From assembly GCA_037045055.1 (NCBI GenBank), contig JBAOHJ010000002.1:62001-126000 (forward strand): a stretch of DNA of 64,000 nucleotides. The letters run 5' to 3'. The notes under the pieces are model-generated. The model saw nothing but the letters and a program-made list of their open reading frames with translations, had not been told where the DNA came from and made no database searches. The DNA is from Phosphoribacter sp037045055. Its GTDB lineage: Bacteria > Actinomycetota > Actinomycetes > Actinomycetales > Dermatophilaceae. Within the stretch, counting starts at the first letter, position 1, and the number at the start of each line of letters is the position of its first letter. A program made the position numbers and the translations under genes. Shown piece after piece: positions 52,142-60,582 of the stretch.

Positions 52142-52926
52142 GCGTGCCTCCCGCCTCGTCCGAGGGTATGCCGCGGGCGCGGGTGCGCCGGGTCGGCCCA
52201 GTCACCCCCGCGCGGGTCGTCGGCGGCGTCGATGAGGTGCAGGAAGGCTGCCTCGGCGTCCGGGGCGCCGGTCATGGACAGCAGCTCGGGCAGGGTGGCG
52301 TCGGCGAGGATCCGCCCCTGCCGCAGCAGCACGAGCCGGTCGCACCGGGTGGCCTCGTCCATGACGTGGCTGGAGACCAGCAGGGTGGTGCCGGCGTCGG
52401 CGAGCCGGTGGAACAGCTCCCACAGGGAGCGGCGCAGCACCGGGTCCAGCCCCACCGTCGGCTCGTCGAGCACGAGCACCTCGGGCGAGCCGACGAGGGC
52501 GGCGGCGAGGTTGACCCGGGATCGTTGGCCGCCGGACAGGTCCCGCGCGAGGTCACCGGCGTGGTCGCGCAGGTCGACCAGGTCGATGGTGCGTTCCACG
52601 GCGTCGCGCCCCGCTGCGGTGACGGCGGCGAAGTAGCCGAGGTTGTCGCGCACCGAGAGGTCGTCGTAGATGCTGGGGGCCTGCGTGGAGTAGCCGACGC
52701 GGTGGCGCAGCCCGGTCGACCCGGCGGGCTCGCCCAGGACGGTCACCGTGCCGCTGAGGCGGATCTGCACCCCGACGATGGCGCGGATCAGCGTCGACTT
52801 GCCCGACCCCGAGGGGCCGAGCAGGCCGACGACCTGCCCACGGGGGACGTCGACACATAGGCCCGGCAGCACCAGGTGTCCGCCTCGGCGCACCACGAGG
52901 TCCCGCACCTCGATCGCGTTATTCAT
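52138..52926 (-). CDS. ABC transporter ATP-binding protein (drug exporter type)
   Basis: The 262-residue ATPase has Walker A GPSGSGKST, the signature LSGGQRSR, Walker B VLVLDEPTVGLDP and the H-loop VSSHVMDE, and a DrrA-like C-terminal extension. The preferred start is ATG at 52926 (NNAIEVRDLV), six bases after TATCAT. GTG at 52929 would be too close to that box. It is coupled to the permease by a four-base overlap. Confidence 0.9.
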   Translation of the reverse strand: MNNAIEVRDLVVRRGGHLVLPGLCVDVPRGQVVGLLGPSGSGKSTLIRAIVGVQIRLSGTVTVLGEPAGSTGLRHRVGYSTQAPSIYDDLSVRDNLGYFAAVTAAGRDAVERTIDLVDLRDHAGDLARDLSGGQRSRVNLAAALVGSPEVLVLDEPTVGLDPVLRRSLWELFHRLADAGTTLLVSSHVMDEATRCDRLVLLRQGRILADATLPELLSMTGAPDAEAAFLHLIDAADDPRGGDWADPAHPRPRHTLGRGGRHA

Positions 52927-52938
52927 CACATGATGATA
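52923..52938. promoter_or_regulatory. Operator and -10 of the ABC exporter operon
   Basis: TCATCA-CA-TGATGA (52923-52936) is a perfect 6-bp-arm palindrome that spans the start codon and the -10 box TATCAT (52933-52938, minus strand). The AT-rich patch TATATA next to it is unusual here. A TetR dimer bound here would cover the transcription start. Confidence 0.6.
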
Positions 52939-53052
52939 TATAGCCGGAGTCCCCGACGCCGGTCAACGACCGGGCGAGTCGAGGCTCGGCCGGAGGCTTC
53001 GAGTCATCCGCCGGTGCCACCCGGCCCGCTGGTTCGCTCATCGCGGGTTCCC

Positions 53053-53643
53053 TCACCGCGGGTCCACCAGATAGCCCTGGATCACCGGGCCGACCATCCG
53101 GACCAGCTCCTCGGGGTCGGCCTCGGCGATCGCGGGGAAGCGCAGGACGTAGCGGGTCACCCCCAGGCCGTACATCTGCGAGGCCGCCAGCGCGCCGCGC
53201 AGTTCGGGACGGTCGACGGCATACCGCGCCGCGACTCGGCCGAAGACTTCGCGGGCGAGGAACTCCCGGAAGGCCCGCGCGGCGGCCTCGTGGGTCGTGG
53301 CCGAGCGGACCAGGCCGACGAACAGCCGGCGCCGGATCGGGTTGTCCCACAGCGCGAGGAAGGTGCGCACCGCCCGCGCGCCGACCTGCTCGCCCGGCCC
53401 GTCGAGGACCCGGGACAGCAGCGCCGCGGCAGTGACCCCCTCGGGCATCGCCATCGTCTCGGCGAACACGTCGGCCTTGCCGTCGAAGTAGTGGTGCACC
53501 AGCGCGGGGTCGACCCCGGCCGCGCGGGCGATGCCCCGCAGGCTGGTGCGGTCGTACCCGTGCTCGGCGAACTGGGCCCGGGCCACCTCGACGATCTGCG
53601 CCCGGGTGTCCTCCCCCGCCGGCCGGCGCCCGCGCGGGGTCAC
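53053..53643 (-). CDS. TetR family transcriptional regulator
   Basis: The 196-residue protein has an N-terminal TetR helix-turn-helix (ARAQFAEHGYDRTSLRGIARAAGVDPALVHHYFDGKADVFAETM) and an alpha-helical ligand domain of the TetR_C type (ALWDNPIRRRLFVGLVRSA). The start is GTG at 53643. It lies 127 bp upstream of the ABC exporter in the same direction and is its likely repressor, acting on the palindrome at 52923. Confidence 0.92.
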   Translation of the reverse strand: MTPRGRRPAGEDTRAQIVEVARAQFAEHGYDRTSLRGIARAAGVDPALVHHYFDGKADVFAETMAMPEGVTAAALLSRVLDGPGEQVGARAVRTFLALWDNPIRRRLFVGLVRSATTHEAAARAFREFLAREVFGRVAARYAVDRPELRGALAASQMYGLGVTRYVLRFPAIAEADPEELVRMVGPVIQGYLVDPR

Positions 53644-53698
53644 CGCACCCCCGTGGTCGGCCCGTCGCGCACGCGCTCGACGCTAGCAGCGGCTGGCC

Positions 53699-53704
53699 TA
53701 CCCT
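53699..53704 (+). promoter_or_regulatory. -10 box for the 53711 gene
   Basis: TACCCT ends six bases before the ATG at 53711. The ATG itself is part of a GTATGCCG octamer. Confidence 0.55.
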
Positions 53705-53710
53705 GGCGGT

Positions 53711-54487
53711 ATGCCGCCCTCCCTCACCTTCGCCGAGCACGGCGAGGCCATCGGCGACGCCGCCTCGGTGCTGCGCAACAACGCGGTCGCCGCCGGGATG
53801 GACCGCCCAGTCCCCACCTGCCCCGGGTGGACGGTGCGCGACCTCGTCGTCCACCAGGGGCTGGTCCACCGCTGGGCGAGCGAGATCGTCGGGGGGACTC
53901 CGCCGGACCGGGTCCGCCCCGAGGCGCAGGTGGTGGCCGAGGGTCACGCGGCGCCCGACCTGCTCGACTGGTTCGACGACGGGCTGGTCGACCTGCTCAA
54001 CGTCCTGGTCCGCGCGCCGGAGGACCTCGACGTCTTCTTCTTCCTCAAGGCCGCCCCGCGTCCTCGGGAGGCCTGGGCGCGTCGGCAGGCGCACGAGACC
54101 TCGATCCACGCGGTCGACGCCATGGCCGCCCGCCTGGGCGGGCCGCCCTCGACCGGGCAAGTCTGGGTGCGCCCCGCGGTGGCGGCCGACGGCATCGACG
54201 AGTTGCTCACCGGGTTCCTGCCCCGGCGTACCGCCACCTTGCGTTCGGCCGAGCCGCTCACCGTGCTGGTCCGCCCCACCGACGTGGACCGGTCCTGGAC
54301 GCTGCAGGTGAGCCAGGACCCGGTGGTCACGACCGTGGACGACCCGCCGGCCGCACCGGACGTCCTGCTCGAGGGCACCGCCAGGGCCCTCTACCTGGGG
54401 CTGTGGAACCGCGGCACCGAGATCGCCGAGTCCGGTGGGCGCGGGTTCCTGGACCTGTGGCGGGATCGCCAGCGGGTCGTCTGGTAG
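53711..54487 (+). CDS. Maleylpyruvate isomerase family mycothiol-dependent enzyme
   Basis: The 258-residue protein is the second MDMPI/DinB-type protein in the window. The N-terminal domain has VPTCPGWTVRDLVVHQGLVHRW and the metal-ligand helix RQAHETSIHAVDAMAARL; a C-terminal domain follows. This subgroup is usually a mycothiol-dependent enzyme of unknown substrate. It is divergent from the TetR gene by 67 bp, so the regulator could also affect it. Confidence 0.86.
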   Translation: MPPSLTFAEHGEAIGDAASVLRNNAVAAGMDRPVPTCPGWTVRDLVVHQGLVHRWASEIVGGTPPDRVRPEAQVVAEGHAAPDLLDWFDDGLVDLLNVLVRAPEDLDVFFFLKAAPRPREAWARRQAHETSIHAVDAMAARLGGPPSTGQVWVRPAVAADGIDELLTGFLPRRTATLRSAEPLTVLVRPTDVDRSWTLQVSQDPVVTTVDDPPAAPDVLLEGTARALYLGLWNRGTEIAESGGRGFLDLWRDRQRVVW

Positions 54488-54634
54488 GCGGTCGTGTCAC
54501 CGGCTCCTGGGCGGGGTGAGCACCGACGCCCCCTGCTCGTCTGGCCGCACCCGGGCCGGGTCTGCCCGGCGCACACCGGCATCATGCGCTGAGGCGGCCG
54601 GGCCCGGATCGGGCCGTCTGGGAGGATGAGGGCC

Positions 54635-56047
54635 GTGCCCGCGCTCGCCGACCTCGACCCGCCCATCCCCCTCGGGGCCCTCGACGGGCGCTACCGCGCC
54701 GTGGTGGCCCCCCTGGTGGAGCACCTCACCGAGCCCGCCCTCAACCGCGAGCGGCTGCGCGTCGAGGTCGAGTGGCTGATCCACCTGACCACCCATGCCG
54801 TCGTGCCCGGCGTGCGGGCGTTGACCCCCGCCGAGCAGGCTGCGCTGCGCGCGCTCGTCGACGGGTTCGGTGCCGCGGACATCGCCGCCCTGGGGCAGCT
54901 CGAGCGGGTCACCCAGCACGACGTCAAGGCGATCGAGTACTACCTGCGCGAGTGGCTGGCGTCCATCGCGCCCGATCCCGCCGACGCGGGGCTGGCCGAG
55001 CTGGTCCACTTCGGCTGCACCTCCGAGGACGTCAACAACCTCGCCTACGCCCGCATGGTCAAGGCGGCGGTGACCACGGTGTGGCTGCCGGCCGCCGAGG
55101 GGCTGGTCGACGAGCTCGCCGCCATGGCGCGCGAGCTGGCCGAGGTGGCGCTGCTCGCGCACACCCACGGCCAACCGGCCACGCCGACGACGATGGGCAA
55201 GGAGCTGGCGGTGCTCGCCCACCGGCTGCGCCGGCAGGTGCGCCGGGTGCGCGGCGCGGCATACCTGGGCAAGGTCAACGGCGCGACCGGCACCTACGGC
55301 GCCCACCTGGCCGCGGTGCCGGATGCGGACTGGCCGGCGGTGAGCCGGGGGTTCGTCGAGGGCCTGGGCCTGCAGTGGAACCCGCTCACCACCCAGATCG
55401 AGAGCCACGACTGGCAGGCCGAGCTCTTCGCCGACGTGGCCCGGTTCAACCGGGTGCTGCACGGGCTGGCGCAGGACATGTGGACCTACATCGCCAAGGG
55501 GTACTTCGCCCAGGTGCGCGGGCAGGGCACGGTGGGGTCTTCGACGATGCCGCACAAGGTCAACCCGATCCGCTTCGAGAACGCCGAGGCCAACCTCGAG
55601 GTCTCCTGCGCCCTGCTGGACGTGCTCGCGGCCACTCTCGTGGAGAGCCGGTTGCAGCGCGACCTCACCGACTCCTCGATGCAGCGCAACATCGGCACCG
55701 CGTTCGGCCACTCCCTGCTGGCCGTCGACAACGTCCGGCGGGGCCTGGCCGGGCTCGACCCGGTGCACTCGGCGATGGCCGCGGACCTGGACGCCAACTG
55801 GGAGGTCCTGGCCGAGCCGATCCAGTCCGCGATGCGGGCGCTGGCGGCGGCGGGGGTGCCCGGGATGGCGCAGCCGTACGAGCGGCTCAAGGAGCTCACC
55901 CGCGGCCGGCGGGTGGATGCGACGACGCTGCGTGAGTTCGTCCGGGGGCTCGGGCTGCCCGCCGCCGTCGAGGCCCGGCTCCTCGCGCTCACCCCGGCGA
56001 GCTACGTCGGGCTGGCGCCCGCGCTGGTGGACTACCTCGAGCCGTGA
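54635..56047 (+). CDS. purB: Adenylosuccinate lyase
   Basis: The 470-residue enzyme makes fumarate and AMP or AICAR in purine synthesis. It has the superfamily signature GSSTMPHKVNPIRFEN near residue 305, the catalytic serine in the same loop, and HTHGQPATPTTMGKELA with a catalytic histidine. GALDGRYRAVVAPL is the E. coli-type PurB opening. GTG at 54635 is preferred, because GGAGG (54621-54625) ends nine bases before it; the ATG at 54626 directly abuts that ribosome site. Confidence 0.93.
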   Translation: MPALADLDPPIPLGALDGRYRAVVAPLVEHLTEPALNRERLRVEVEWLIHLTTHAVVPGVRALTPAEQAALRALVDGFGAADIAALGQLERVTQHDVKAIEYYLREWLASIAPDPADAGLAELVHFGCTSEDVNNLAYARMVKAAVTTVWLPAAEGLVDELAAMARELAEVALLAHTHGQPATPTTMGKELAVLAHRLRRQVRRVRGAAYLGKVNGATGTYGAHLAAVPDADWPAVSRGFVEGLGLQWNPLTTQIESHDWQAELFADVARFNRVLHGLAQDMWTYIAKGYFAQVRGQGTVGSSTMPHKVNPIRFENAEANLEVSCALLDVLAATLVESRLQRDLTDSSMQRNIGTAFGHSLLAVDNVRRGLAGLDPVHSAMAADLDANWEVLAEPIQSAMRALAAAGVPGMAQPYERLKELTRGRRVDATTLREFVRGLGLPAAVEARLLALTPASYVGLAPALVDYLEP

Positions 56048-56156
56048 GTGGCGGTCTCGACCCGGGCCGTTCGGTGTGGCGGATCGCGGGGTATTCCGCG
56101 CGAACTGCCACCCGGGCAGTGGCGCCCGGGTGCTCACCGCAGACCCGGGTGGGCCG

Positions 56157-56792
56157 TCAGACGACGACCGGACCCTCCGGGGTGCCGAAGCCGACCGACA
56201 TCAGTCCGGGCGTGCCATGTGGGCAGATGAAGGAGAAGTTCAGGGTCGAGGGGGTGTAGTCGGGCGGCACCCCGAGCCATTCGCGGACCCGGCGCACGCT
56301 GCCGCCGATCTGCAGCCCCGAGATCGTCACCTCGGTGTCCGCGTCGGCGGACGGGTGCCGACTGGCCGGGTCCCACTCGATGAAGAAGGGCAGCTGCGGG
56401 TCGGAGATCAGGCCGCGGACCCCGAGCTGCTTCCAGCGCAGCTCCTGCCCGTCCGGGGTATGCCGGTAGCCGTCCGCCGCGCGGCGCCCCAACCGGGCCT
56501 CGGCCGTGGTGATGTCGTCGACCTGGACCACCCAGCCGAGCCAGCCGCCGCCGGCCTCGGAGCGGGCCCGGACCGCCTGACCGAACGGGGCCTTGTCGGA
56601 GGCCGGGTGGTCGAGCACCTCGACGACCTCGACGTAGCGCCGCCCGGCCAGCGGCAGGATGACGTTGCGGGTGCCGAATCTGGGATGGACCCCGCCGTCG
56701 ACGGCGTCGACGCCGATGAGCTTGGCCAGTCGTTCCGCGGTGGCGTGGACGCCGTCGTGCTCCGCGGCATACGAGACGTGGTCAAGACGCAT
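56157..56792 (-). CDS. VOC (glyoxalase-like) family protein
   Basis: The 211-residue protein has a glyoxalase-like domain: MRLDHVSYAAEHDGVHATAERLA, an internal PLAGRRYVEVVEVLD strand with Glu, and FIEWDPASRHP. It is related to the actinobacterial Glyoxalase_3 family, which binds a metal and acts on unknown small substrates. The start is ATG at 56792, six bases after CACGAT. It is convergent with purB and near the TrmH gene. Confidence 0.85.
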   Translation of the reverse strand: MRLDHVSYAAEHDGVHATAERLAKLIGVDAVDGGVHPRFGTRNVILPLAGRRYVEVVEVLDHPASDKAPFGQAVRARSEAGGGWLGWVVQVDDITTAEARLGRRAADGYRHTPDGQELRWKQLGVRGLISDPQLPFFIEWDPASRHPSADADTEVTISGLQIGGSVRRVREWLGVPPDYTPSTLNFSFICPHGTPGLMSVGFGTPEGPVVV

Positions 56793-56798
56793 GAGCAC

Positions 56799-56804
56799 AT
56801 CGTG
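56799..56804 (-). promoter_or_regulatory. -10-like box before the VOC gene
   Basis: CACGAT ends six bases before the ATG at 56792, the same hexamer and spacing as at 21056 in front of the holin-family gene. Confidence 0.4.
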
Positions 56805-56854
56805 GCACACCCCGGAGGGTGTCTTTGACACCGCCCGAGAGGGCCCCGAATCCC

Positions 56855-57700
56855 CTAGTCGTGCAAGCGTTTCGACGCTCGTTGCCGGCGGGCTTCGTAG
56901 AGCACGACGGCGGCCGCGACGGAGACGTTCAGTGAGTTGACCTTTCCGCACATGGCAATGCCGATCTGGGTGTCTGCCGCGGTCGAGAGCGCTTCGTCGA
57001 CCCCGTGCTTCTCCGAGCCGACGACGAGCGCGACCGCTGCGGTGAGGTCGGCCTCGGTGTGTCGGCGGACCGCGACGGGCGTGGTGACGACGATCCGCAG
57101 GCCGTGTCTCCGACACCACGCGACGGTGTCCCGGCCGGTGGCCGTCGCGACCGGCAGGGCGAAGACCGTGCCTTTGCTGGCCCGCACCACGTTGGGGTTG
57201 CCCCAGTCGGTCACCGGGTCGGCGGCGATGACCGCGTGGGCGCCGGCCGCGTCGGCGGTGCGCAACAGGGCGCCGAGGTTGCCGGGCTTCTCCACCGCCT
57301 GGGCGACCAGGACGAGGGCGTCGTCGGGCGGGTCGAGGTCCTGCAGCGAGCGGCGAGGCAGCGGCAGCACCCCGAGCAGGCCGTCCGGGCCCTCGCGGTA
57401 GGCGACCCGCTCGAAGGCCGCCCGCCCCAGGCGCAGGACCTGCGCGCCGGCGTCCCGGGCCGCCGCGACGAGCCGCTCCTGGTGGCCGATGTCCTGGCTG
57501 CCGGCCCGCCCGGCGGCGCTGTACAGCTCCGGGCAGGTCAGCAGGGTGCGCGGCACCGCCGCGGCGTCCAGGGCGAGCGAGAGCTCCTCGTAGCCCTCGA
57601 CGAGGGTCAGCCCGGTGGCGTCACGCTCGCGCCGACGGCGCAGCGCGAGCACCGCCTTGACCCGGGGGTTGGCCGGCGAGGTGACGAGCAGGTCTGCCAT
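56855..57700 (-). CDS. TrmH/SpoU family RNA 2'-O-methyltransferase
   Basis: The 281-residue SPOUT enzyme has an N-terminal substrate-binding region (NPRVKAVLALRRRRERDATGLTLVEG) and a SAM-binding knot: VAQAVEKPGNLGALLRTADAAGAHAVI, ALVVGSEKHGVDEAL and KVNSLNVSVAAAVVLYEARRQR. It methylates a ribose in 23S rRNA or tRNA; the exact nucleotide is unknown. The N3 motif NxGALLRTAD is complete, so it should be active. Confidence 0.93.
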   Translation of the reverse strand: MADLLVTSPANPRVKAVLALRRRRERDATGLTLVEGYEELSLALDAAAVPRTLLTCPELYSAAGRAGSQDIGHQERLVAAARDAGAQVLRLGRAAFERVAYREGPDGLLGVLPLPRRSLQDLDPPDDALVLVAQAVEKPGNLGALLRTADAAGAHAVIAADPVTDWGNPNVVRASKGTVFALPVATATGRDTVAWCRRHGLRIVVTTPVAVRRHTEADLTAAVALVVGSEKHGVDEALSTAADTQIGIAMCGKVNSLNVSVAAAVVLYEARRQRASKRLHD

Positions 57701-57715
57701 GGCGGGTCCAGCATG

Positions 57716-58597
57716 TCAGCCGGTCGGGCCGGGGCGGGTCAGCAGCGAGCGCAGCACCGGGACCAGCCCGTCGTCCTGCACCGGCCCGGTGACCTCGTCG
57801 GCCATCTGCTGCACCGGCCCCGGCGCGTTGCCCATCGCGACCCCGCGGGCGGCCCACCGGAGCATCTCGACGTCGTTGCGCTGGTCGCCGACCGCGACGG
57901 TGTCGCCGGGCTCCACCCCCAGGCGCCGGCGCAGCTGCTCGAGCGTCGAGCCCTTGGACACCCCCTCCGGGTTGATGTCCAGCCACGCCGTCCACCCGAC
58001 CGCGTAGGACACCTCGTGCAGGCCGATCCGCTCCACGTGGGCCATGAAGTCCTCGGGCTCGACGTCGGGCATCCGCAGGGTCACCCGGGTCACCGGGCTG
58101 GCGACCAGCTGCTCCCAGGAGACGACGGTCTGCTGCCCGCCGAGCTCCCCGTCGGGGAACCGGCCGCTGACCTTGAAGCCCACGCCGAGGTCCTCGACGG
58201 CGACGAGGGCCCCGGGCATCTCCCGGCGCAGCAGGGTCAACGCCGGTCGGGGGTCGAAGGTGACCGTGTCGAGCACTGCGTAGCCGCCGGGCGACCCCGG
58301 ATCCAGGCGCAGGGTCACCGCCCCGTTGGAGCACACGGCATACCCGCCGGTGAGGCCCAGCAGGGTGGCGACGGGCACCGTCGCGACGATCGAGCGGCCG
58401 GTGGCGATCACGACGTGGTGCCCGGCGGCGGCCACCGCGCGCACCGCCTCCGCGACGGCGGGGGACAGCCGCCCGCCGTGGTCGACGATCGTGCCGTCGA
58501 CGTCGAGCGCGACCAGCAGGAGCCGGTATGCCGGGTCGCCCGGCCTCGTCGGTGCGTCGGCCGCGGCACCGAGCGGCCCGTCGGGGGTGGCGCTCAC
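57716..58597 (-). CDS. HAD family hydrolase, Cof type
   Basis: The 293-residue protein has HAD motif I DVDGTIVDHGG (nucleophile Asp), motif II ATGRS, motif III lysine in EGVSKGSTLEQL, and motif IV GDQRNDVEMLRWA. The cap is of the type IIB (Cof) class, which dephosphorylates sugar phosphates or flavin precursors. The GTG at 58597 overlaps the serS stop, so it is co-translated with seryl-tRNA synthetase. The role at that locus is unknown. Confidence 0.92.
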   Translation of the reverse strand: MSATPDGPLGAAADAPTRPGDPAYRLLLVALDVDGTIVDHGGRLSPAVAEAVRAVAAAGHHVVIATGRSIVATVPVATLLGLTGGYAVCSNGAVTLRLDPGSPGGYAVLDTVTFDPRPALTLLRREMPGALVAVEDLGVGFKVSGRFPDGELGGQQTVVSWEQLVASPVTRVTLRMPDVEPEDFMAHVERIGLHEVSYAVGWTAWLDINPEGVSKGSTLEQLRRRLGVEPGDTVAVGDQRNDVEMLRWAARGVAMGNAPGPVQQMADEVTGPVQDDGLVPVLRSLLTRPGPTG

Positions 58598-59862
58598 CCG
58601 TCGGGGTGTAGGGCGGCGGTGCCCAGGTAGGTCGCCAGGGCCTGGGGCACGCGCACCGAGCCGTCGACACGCTGGTGGTTCTCCAGCAGGGCGACCAGCC
58701 ACCGGGTCGTCGACATCGTCCCGTTGAGGGTGGCGACGACCCGGGTGCCCTCGGGGTGACGCTCGCGGATCCCGAGACGGCGAGCCTGGAAGGTCGTGCA
58801 GTTGGACGTCGAGGTCAGCTCGCGGTAGCGCCCCTGGCTCGGGACCCAGCCCTCGCAGTCGTACTTGCGGGCCGCCGGGCCGCCGAGGTCCCCGGCGGCG
58901 ACGTCGATCACCCGGTAGGGGATCTCCACCGCGTCGAGGATCCGCCGCTCGATCCGCAGCAGCCGCTCGTGCTCGGCCGGCGCCTGGTGGTCCGAGCAGA
59001 ACACGAACATCTCGGTCTTCTGGAACTGGTGGGTCCGGAAGATGCCCCGGGTGTCCTTGCCGTGGCTGCCGGCCTCGCGGCGGTAGCACGTCGAGGTGGC
59101 GGTGTAGCGCAACGGCCCACCGGACAGGTCGAGGATCTCGCCGAGGTGGTAGCCGGCCAGGCCGACCTCGGAGGTCCCGGTGAGGTAGAGGTCGTCGGCC
59201 TCCAAGCGGTACACCTCGTCGGCGTGCGCGTCGAGGAACCCGGCGCCCTGCATGGTCTCCCGCTTGACGAGGTTGGGCACGGCGAGGGCGATGTGGCCCT
59301 CCTCGTGGGCCACCTGCTGGCACAGGGCCATCAGGGCGTTCTCCAAGCGGGCGCCGACCCCGCGCAGGTAGTAGAACCGGCTGCCGGCCACCCGGGCGCC
59401 GCGCTCGATGTCGATGGCGCCGAGCCGTTCGCCCAGCTCGACGTGGTCGAGCGGGGTGAAGCCCTCGGCCTCGAAGTCGCGCGGCCGGCCGACCACCTCG
59501 AGCACCGCGTAGTCGTCCTCCCCGCCCGCCGGGACGCCCTCGGCGACGACGTTGCCGACCTGGCGCATCAGCAGGGTGAGCTCGTCGTCGGCGCGGCTGG
59601 CCTGCGCATCCAGGGCCTTGACCCGCTCGGCCAGCTGCCTGACCTCGGCGACCAGGGCCGTCCTGTCGGCACCGGTGGCGCGGGCGACCTCCCGTCCGAT
59701 CGACTTCTGCCGGGCCCGCGCGGACTCGAACTCCCCGAGCGCCGTGCGCCGCCGCGCGTCGGCGGCGAGGATCGCGTCGACGACGGCGGGGTCCTGCCCG
59801 CGGGCGTGCTGCGAGCGTCGCACCAGGTCGGGATCCTCGCGCAGGACCCGGATGTCGATCAC
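58594..59862 (-). CDS. serS: Seryl-tRNA synthetase
   Basis: The 422-residue class II synthetase has an N-terminal coiled-coil arm (about residues 25-100) that holds tRNA-Ser, motif 2 RYTATSTCYRREAGSHGKDTRGIFRTHQF (with the HKDT-like ATP-binding segment), and motif 3 NGTMSTTRWLVALLEN. The GTG start at 59862 follows TAGGGT by six bases, consistent with a leaderless mRNA. Followed by the HAD gene with a four-base overlap. Confidence 0.96.
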   Translation of the reverse strand: MIDIRVLREDPDLVRRSQHARGQDPAVVDAILAADARRRTALGEFESARARQKSIGREVARATGADRTALVAEVRQLAERVKALDAQASRADDELTLLMRQVGNVVAEGVPAGGEDDYAVLEVVGRPRDFEAEGFTPLDHVELGERLGAIDIERGARVAGSRFYYLRGVGARLENALMALCQQVAHEEGHIALAVPNLVKRETMQGAGFLDAHADEVYRLEADDLYLTGTSEVGLAGYHLGEILDLSGGPLRYTATSTCYRREAGSHGKDTRGIFRTHQFQKTEMFVFCSDHQAPAEHERLLRIERRILDAVEIPYRVIDVAAGDLGGPAARKYDCEGWVPSQGRYRELTSTSNCTTFQARRLGIRERHPEGTRVVATLNGTMSTTRWLVALLENHQRVDGSVRVPQALATYLGTAALHPDG

Positions 59863-59868
59863 CGGGCA

Positions 59869-59874
59869 ACCCTA
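59869..59874 (-). promoter_or_regulatory. -10 box for leaderless serS mRNA
   Basis: TAGGGT on the minus strand ends six bases before the GTG at 59862. No ribosome site is present. Confidence 0.6.
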
Positions 59875-59893
59875 TCCAGCGGGGGCGGGCCGC

Positions 59894-60424
59894 TCAGGCG
59901 TGCACGTCCCACAGGTGGTGGCGCAGGTCATGCAGCAGGTACTGCCCGAGCGTGGCCACAGTGAACCTCGAGCCGTTGCTGCGGATGCCGGTCCGGGTCC
60001 AGTCGAGCGCGCCGACCGCGGCGAAGGTCGCCGCCGTGTCGGCAGCGGCGGCGGCGAGCTCCATCGCCACCGTCGCCGGCTGCTGCGACCAGTAGCGCTC
60101 GGTGCGGGCGGCGGCGTCCTGGTCCCAGTTCGCGAACCGCACCCCGTCCTCGCCGAGCATGAGCCGGACCCGCTCGTCGAAGATGCGCAGGACGTCGCGC
60201 ACGTGGCAGGCGTACTCCGACGGCGACCAGACCCGCGGTGAGGGGCGGACCGTGGCATCGGGTCGGGCCAGCACCGCGGCCCACGGCCGGCTCGCCTCGG
60301 TCACCAGGCGCGACAGCTCGGCCGGCTCGACGGTGCGGGCGTCGTACCCGCAGTCCGGGCACGGGCGCTCGAGCACCCAGGTCCAGTCCTTCGAGTCCGG
60401 GGCGGGGGTGGCGGGGGCGTCCAT
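59894..60424 (-). CDS. DinB family protein
   Basis: The 176-residue DinB-fold four-helix protein has a metal-binding pattern in SPSEYACHVRDVLRIFDERVRLML and the C-terminal LLHDLRHHLWDVHA. A CPDCGYD motif near the N-terminus may bind zinc. Members are thiol- or mycothiol-linked metalloenzymes of mostly unknown substrate. The ATG at 60424 follows CATACT by seven bases; that hexamer is part of a GTATGCCG octamer. The 158 bp upstream are low-complexity repeats of GCGCCAC/CGCTCCG. Confidence 0.82.
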   Translation of the reverse strand: MDAPATPAPDSKDWTWVLERPCPDCGYDARTVEPAELSRLVTEASRPWAAVLARPDATVRPSPRVWSPSEYACHVRDVLRIFDERVRLMLGEDGVRFANWDQDAAARTERYWSQQPATVAMELAAAAADTAATFAAVGALDWTRTGIRSNGSRFTVATLGQYLLHDLRHHLWDVHA

Positions 60425-60570
60425 GCCCGGGAGTATGCCGCGCCACGCCGCGCTCCGCTGCGCCACACCGCGCTCCGCCGCGCCACTCCGCGCCACGCTT
60501 CGCCACGCTGCGACCGCGCGGCGGTCGGCCCGCGCCGGGCACTGGGTGATCGGGGGATCGGGCCCTCGGC

Positions 60571-60576
60571 TACCGT
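60571..60576 (+). promoter_or_regulatory. -10 box for the lipid kinase gene
   Basis: TACCGT ends six bases before the GTG at 60583, which implies a leaderless transcript starting at that G. Confidence 0.55.
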
Positions 60577-60582
60577 CGAGGC

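Noticed and set aside
54626..54634. ATG at 54626 as start of purB
   Set aside because: The ribosome site GGAGG directly abuts it; GTG at 54635 has correct spacing.
60440..60540. Structured RNA in the GCGCCAC/CGCTCCG repeats before the DinB gene
   Set aside because: The units are irregular and no stable conserved pairing could be drawn; it looks like low-complexity sequence.
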